Shown one piece after another: positions 60,530-64,000 of a DNA stretch of 64,000 nt (position 1 is the first letter of the stretch; each line of letters starts with the position of its first letter). Position numbers and translations under genes: made by a program. The notes below the pieces were generated by a model. It saw nothing but the letters and a program-made list of their open reading frames with translations, was not told the DNA's origin and searched no databases. The DNA is from Monosporascus cannonballus. Lineage: Eukaryota; Ascomycota; Sordariomycetes; Xylariales. Where the stretch lies: assembly GCA_004154925.1 (NCBI GenBank), contig QJNS01000057.1, positions 186,001 through 250,000 on the forward strand, in the 5' to 3' direction.

Positions 60530-63115
60530 TTAAGCGTCGGCGTCGGTAATGAGCTTGAGGACCTTGCCAATCGCGATGGTTTGTCCCTAGAGCGGGTTAG
60601 CATGAGGCTGACCAAGGACATCACCCATATACTCACCTGGTCTCTCAGAGTGAACCGACCCATCTGGGGATAATCCTCGAACCTCTCGATACAGACGGTG
60701 CCCGCACCGCCAGTCACCTCCATACGAGCAATGATGCTGTCGCCCTTCCTCGCGTGCGTCGGCGGCAGCTTACTCTTCCTATTGGTCTTCGGCTGCAGCT
60801 TATGCAATAATGCGGCAAATGTAACCTCTTCGACGGCAGAGTGGACGTGCAACACACAGTTGAACCCTATAGTATCCGCAATCAGCGATCTTTCTCTACT
60901 GACTGTCGACCGAACGGTCCGAAGTTATGAGATCCGTTTCGGGAGCCATAAACATCCAATCGTCTACGGAGTGATTTGTGCCAACTCATTGGAATGGGAA
61001 TATACTTACCGGCGGAGAGGATGCTCTTCAGCTCGAGGATCTTGATCTGTGCCTCGAAGAACTTGACATTGTGTACCAGACGTTTGGGCGAGCACAAGAC
61101 GAAACCAGGTAGAATATCCTCCTCTTCGATGCCACGAAGACGAATGCGTACCTGATCACCACATTGGGCGATCGCCACTTCATCTTCCTGTTCGCCATAT
61201 AGCGCGGTGATTTCAACCTTCTCCCTGTTCGGCATCATTATGAAGCTCATGCCCTTCTTGGCAACGCCTGCCTCAATCTTGCCTTCGACCATGGTACCTA
61301 GATCACGGTACTTACCACTTACCGGCATCATGAAGGGGGCATTCGTCTTGCGTTCAAGGGCATTCATGTTATCGAGGTACTCGAGGAGCGAAGGGCCACC
61401 GTACCAAGGGGCTACCCCTTCTGGAATTCGATCCTTAATGCCCAGCGTCTGCTGAGCCGCGATGGGCATGAAGAAGACATCGGTCTTCAGGTTGTAACCG
61501 GTTGCCTTCAGGAACTGGGAGAGCTTTGTTGTACATTCCTTGTACCTTTCCTCGCTCCAATTGACTGTGGGGTCGTCCATCTTGTTAATGACAACCACCA
61601 GCTTGTTGACACCCTGAGTTTTAGCAAGCACTGGTACTCAGTGTTAGCAATCTACTGAACATAAAATTCGGCGAACAATGCGGCGTTCGGGGACTTGAAT
61701 CGATGAATAAGGGCGCCTCGGTGCTTTCTAATGGAGAATCTACGTTCGGACCAATGGAATGAAGGGAATAGGGTGAGAACATAGATCGGAGAAGCTGCTT
61801 ACTGGCATGTTCGCGGGTCTGGCCGCCTTTCTCAAACCCGGTCTCGTATTCTCCCTTACGGGCACTGATGACAAGAATACCAACGTCAGCCTGAGAGGCG
61901 CCTCCAATCATGTTCGGCACATATGTCTTATGGCCGGGGGCGTCGAGGATAGAGTATCGGCGCTTTTCGGTTTCAAAGAATCCTCGGCCGACCTCGACAG
62001 TCTTGCCCTTGGAACGCTCTTCCTTAGTGAGATCAAGGGCCCATGACAGATACCAGGTCTCACGGCCTGCTTCCTTGGCTTCTCGCTTGTACTTCTCCAT
62101 GGTCCGCTCGTCGACCATTCCTGTGGCGTACAAAATCGAACCACCGAGGGTTGACTTTCCTGCATCGACGTGGCCAATGAAGATGATGTTCACGTGCTCC
62201 TTGCCGTATATTTCCTTCAGCGTCTCTTCGTCGACGTCGGCAGCCTGCTCGTTAGCCACAATATCGGCATTGCGGGTGGCACCCTTGCCTCCCCTTGAAG
62301 GGCTCGATCGGCCGGACGAAGGAGTCGGCGACGTCTTTCCGCTCGGAATTTTCGTTGTCTCGCCGGTTTTCTCGATAGCCTTGGCCGCTGTGACCTTAGT
62401 GCCAGCGTCGGCGCTCGCGGAATCGTCCTTCTTGTCTGCTGCGGCTTCCTCCTTTTTGGACTCCTCCTTGGGCGACGCCGGGACGCCAATAGATAGAACC
62501 TTAGCAGGGGGGTTGCTAGCCTTCGGTGGATCACCGCCTATGCTTAGGACTTTGGTGCCCCCTTCCTTCTTAGCCACTGGCTGGCTAGTATCAGAGCTCG
62601 TAGCCGCAGAATCGCCAGTCGGGCGCTTGGCTATGGTAGGAACGGCTTGGGGCTGGGATTGCTGCGGCTGTTGCTTAGTTCCCTGCTGTTGTTGGTACTG
62701 GGCATATTGGCCTTGGCCTTGGGCGAGTTAGTAAGATGGGAGGGGTCGGTTAAGCGACTAAGACTGTACCATATCCTTGGTTGTATCCTTGATTGTTGTA
62801 TCCGCCCTGCTGTCCGTAAACAGCACCGTAGCCTTGGCCGTATTGATCGTAGCCCCCTTGTCCACCACCATACTGGGGATAGTAGCCCTGACCGCCGTAG
62901 TACTGAGGCGCAAAGCCACCACCGTATGGCTGACCTGGTTGAAAGGACTGGGCACCTGGTTGGAAGGACTGTGCACCGGGATGGAAGGTGCTGGCACCGG
63001 GGCGGAAGGTACCTGAATGCTGGGGTTGGTTGTTGAGGTTCATCTGCTGCGTCTGGCGGGACAGGTTGTCGTCCTGCGCGGCAGGGTCTTCCTCCCACGA
63101 GTTGAGATCAGCCAT
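60530..63115 (-). CDS. SUP35: Translation termination factor eRF3 (Sup35) GTPase
   Basis: It works with eRF1 to release the finished protein at stop codons. Five exons (62770-63115, 61803-62717, 61010-61630, 60637-60866, 60530-60586) join in frame to 722 residues. The N domain begins [11 protein letters not shown] and has four Phe-x-Pro repeats (FRPG, FHPG, FQPG, FQPG; residues ~33-57). A Gln/Gly/Tyr-rich prion-like stretch follows ([20 protein letters not shown]). A charged middle domain has Lys/Glu and Ser/Pro runs (about 140-285). The EF1A-like GTPase starts near 290: GHVDAGKST (~298), DAPGHK (~373) and NKMDD (~434), then beta-barrel domains to [17 protein letters not shown] at the C-terminus. 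All GTPase motifs are intact. Introns of 50-172 nt have clear branch sites. The length matches fungal Sup35. Confidence 0.96.
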
Positions 63116-64000
63116 GGTTCCGGGGCCCTTAAGTTTTATTTCAGACCCGGATGCGGCTTTTTCAATCTGGACGTCGGATAAGTAAGTGACTGCGATGTTA
63201 GCTAATCCGGGTTGGATAGTGTAAAATTCGAGGCCGAAGTGGGTTGCTAGAACGTGCGTGGCAAGTGAGAATGGTCTATGCGACGGGAAACTTGTATTCG
63301 GTAGACATATATAAAAATATATAAATAAATATGTAACTAAATATATACCTAGGTATATATATGAGACGGTATAATGGAATACAGCAGGTAGTGGGAAGGC
63401 GGGGGCGACACAGGGACATAAACCTACAAGATGAGTAATAAAGACGCAACGAGTGACCAAAGTATGCCGGGCGTGAGTCACTGCTCACCGGTGCCTGGAA
63501 TAGCCGGAACGGGCAGATCTGGACAAGGAGCGAGCAGTGGACGATGAGAATGACTTCCAACCCGAAGAATTCTTTACCGGGCAGGTCTGGTTGTGGTTCT
63601 CAGCGCAGAGTTTTGAAGCCTAAACCAATATTCGAGGCGGCGCGCATGGCAGATGGCGGGGCAATTCTTACTTAATCGTTTAGCGGGGTCCTCTCAGAAC
63701 TTCCCCACCAGTGACGGAGCTCGTTAGTGGGCAGTGGCCACAGCCGCCATGTATTAAGTACCTAGGTAGGTGCTGGGTGATAGAGGAAGTCATACTGTAT
63801 GTATACCTACCTACTTTCCTACTTAAGCACACGCTGTAAGCTCAGCCTGCTAACAGGTATATATATGCGATTGTGGTACCCGGTAACCAAGGCCCAGAAC
63901 TTCCAAGGTTGCAATACAGTCTATTTGCACTATATTGGTTAGACGCTCGAGTCATTGACGATAAGCAACTACGGGGTGATGAACGCGCCATCACTGAACT
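63116..64000. other. Upstream region of eRF3
   Basis: Promoter and 5' leader of the minus-strand eRF3 gene. There is an AT-rich stretch of TATATA words at 63,296-63,363 and CCTACCTA/TAGGTAGG words near 63,760 and 63,806. No gene is seen to the window end. Confidence 0.5.

Noticed and set aside
61910..62731. 273-codon plus-strand frame opposite eRF3
   Set aside because: Antisense shadow of eRF3 exon 2. The minus strand encodes intact GTPase motifs.
1..64000. tRNA, 5S rRNA and CRISPR-like arrays
   Set aside because: No B-box/anticodon fold, 5S core or regularly spaced direct repeats were found by eye; CRISPR is not expected in a fungus.

Overview
The window is from a filamentous ascomycete (Pezizomycotina, most likely Sordariomycetes). 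Genes are split by short GT-AG introns with CTAAC/CTGAC-type branch sites. Families include PEPCK, PAN2, eRF3/Sup35, spherulin-4, a HET-domain relic and a dsRBD-like protein. The first ~28.9 kb shows C-to-T/G-to-A decay typical of repeat-induced point mutation (RIP). The genus cannot be fixed from the sequence alone.

Region 1 (1 to ~28,870) is an AT-rich, RIP-destroyed block of nested LTR retrotransposons with no intact gene. Element C (plus strand, 1 to ~4680, 5' end outside the window) is a Ty3/gypsy chromovirus. A minus-strand relic follows (~4680-5590). Element B is present twice. B2 (minus strand) is split into 5590-6582 and 25585-27765. B1 (plus strand, 10541-17947) is complete, with 206-bp LTRs and a TTTAA target duplication. 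Element A (6583-25584, minus strand) has ~280-bp LTRs; it inserted into B2 and was later split by B1. B2 also carries a 120-bp insertion at 25986-26105. The order B2, then A, then B1 can be read from the target-site duplications and reconstructed empty sites.

Region 2 (~28,870-64,000) has balanced base composition and eight apparently intact genes: a secreted spherulin-4-like protein, ATP-dependent PEPCK, PAN2, a small secreted cysteine-containing protein, mitochondrial ribosomal protein uS7m, a small dsRBD-like protein, a nitronate monooxygenase and eRF3/Sup35. Between them lie two pseudogenes decayed by frameshifts and stops: a truncated arylsulfatase (45.3-46.6 kb) and a HET-domain protein (47.1-48.0 kb). 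Several 1-4 kb intergenic stretches hold only simple repeats, hairpins and recurring TAGG/CCTA motifs.

The genes are mostly unrelated housekeeping and secreted functions. PAN2 (poly(A) shortening) and eRF3 (termination, with PAM2-like AxxFxP repeats) both act around poly(A)-binding protein in the family literature. The most notable gene-level observation is at the nitronate monooxygenase 3' end. The last intron's donor overlaps an in-frame S-K-L-stop, so splicing would decide whether the protein carries a peroxisomal targeting signal.
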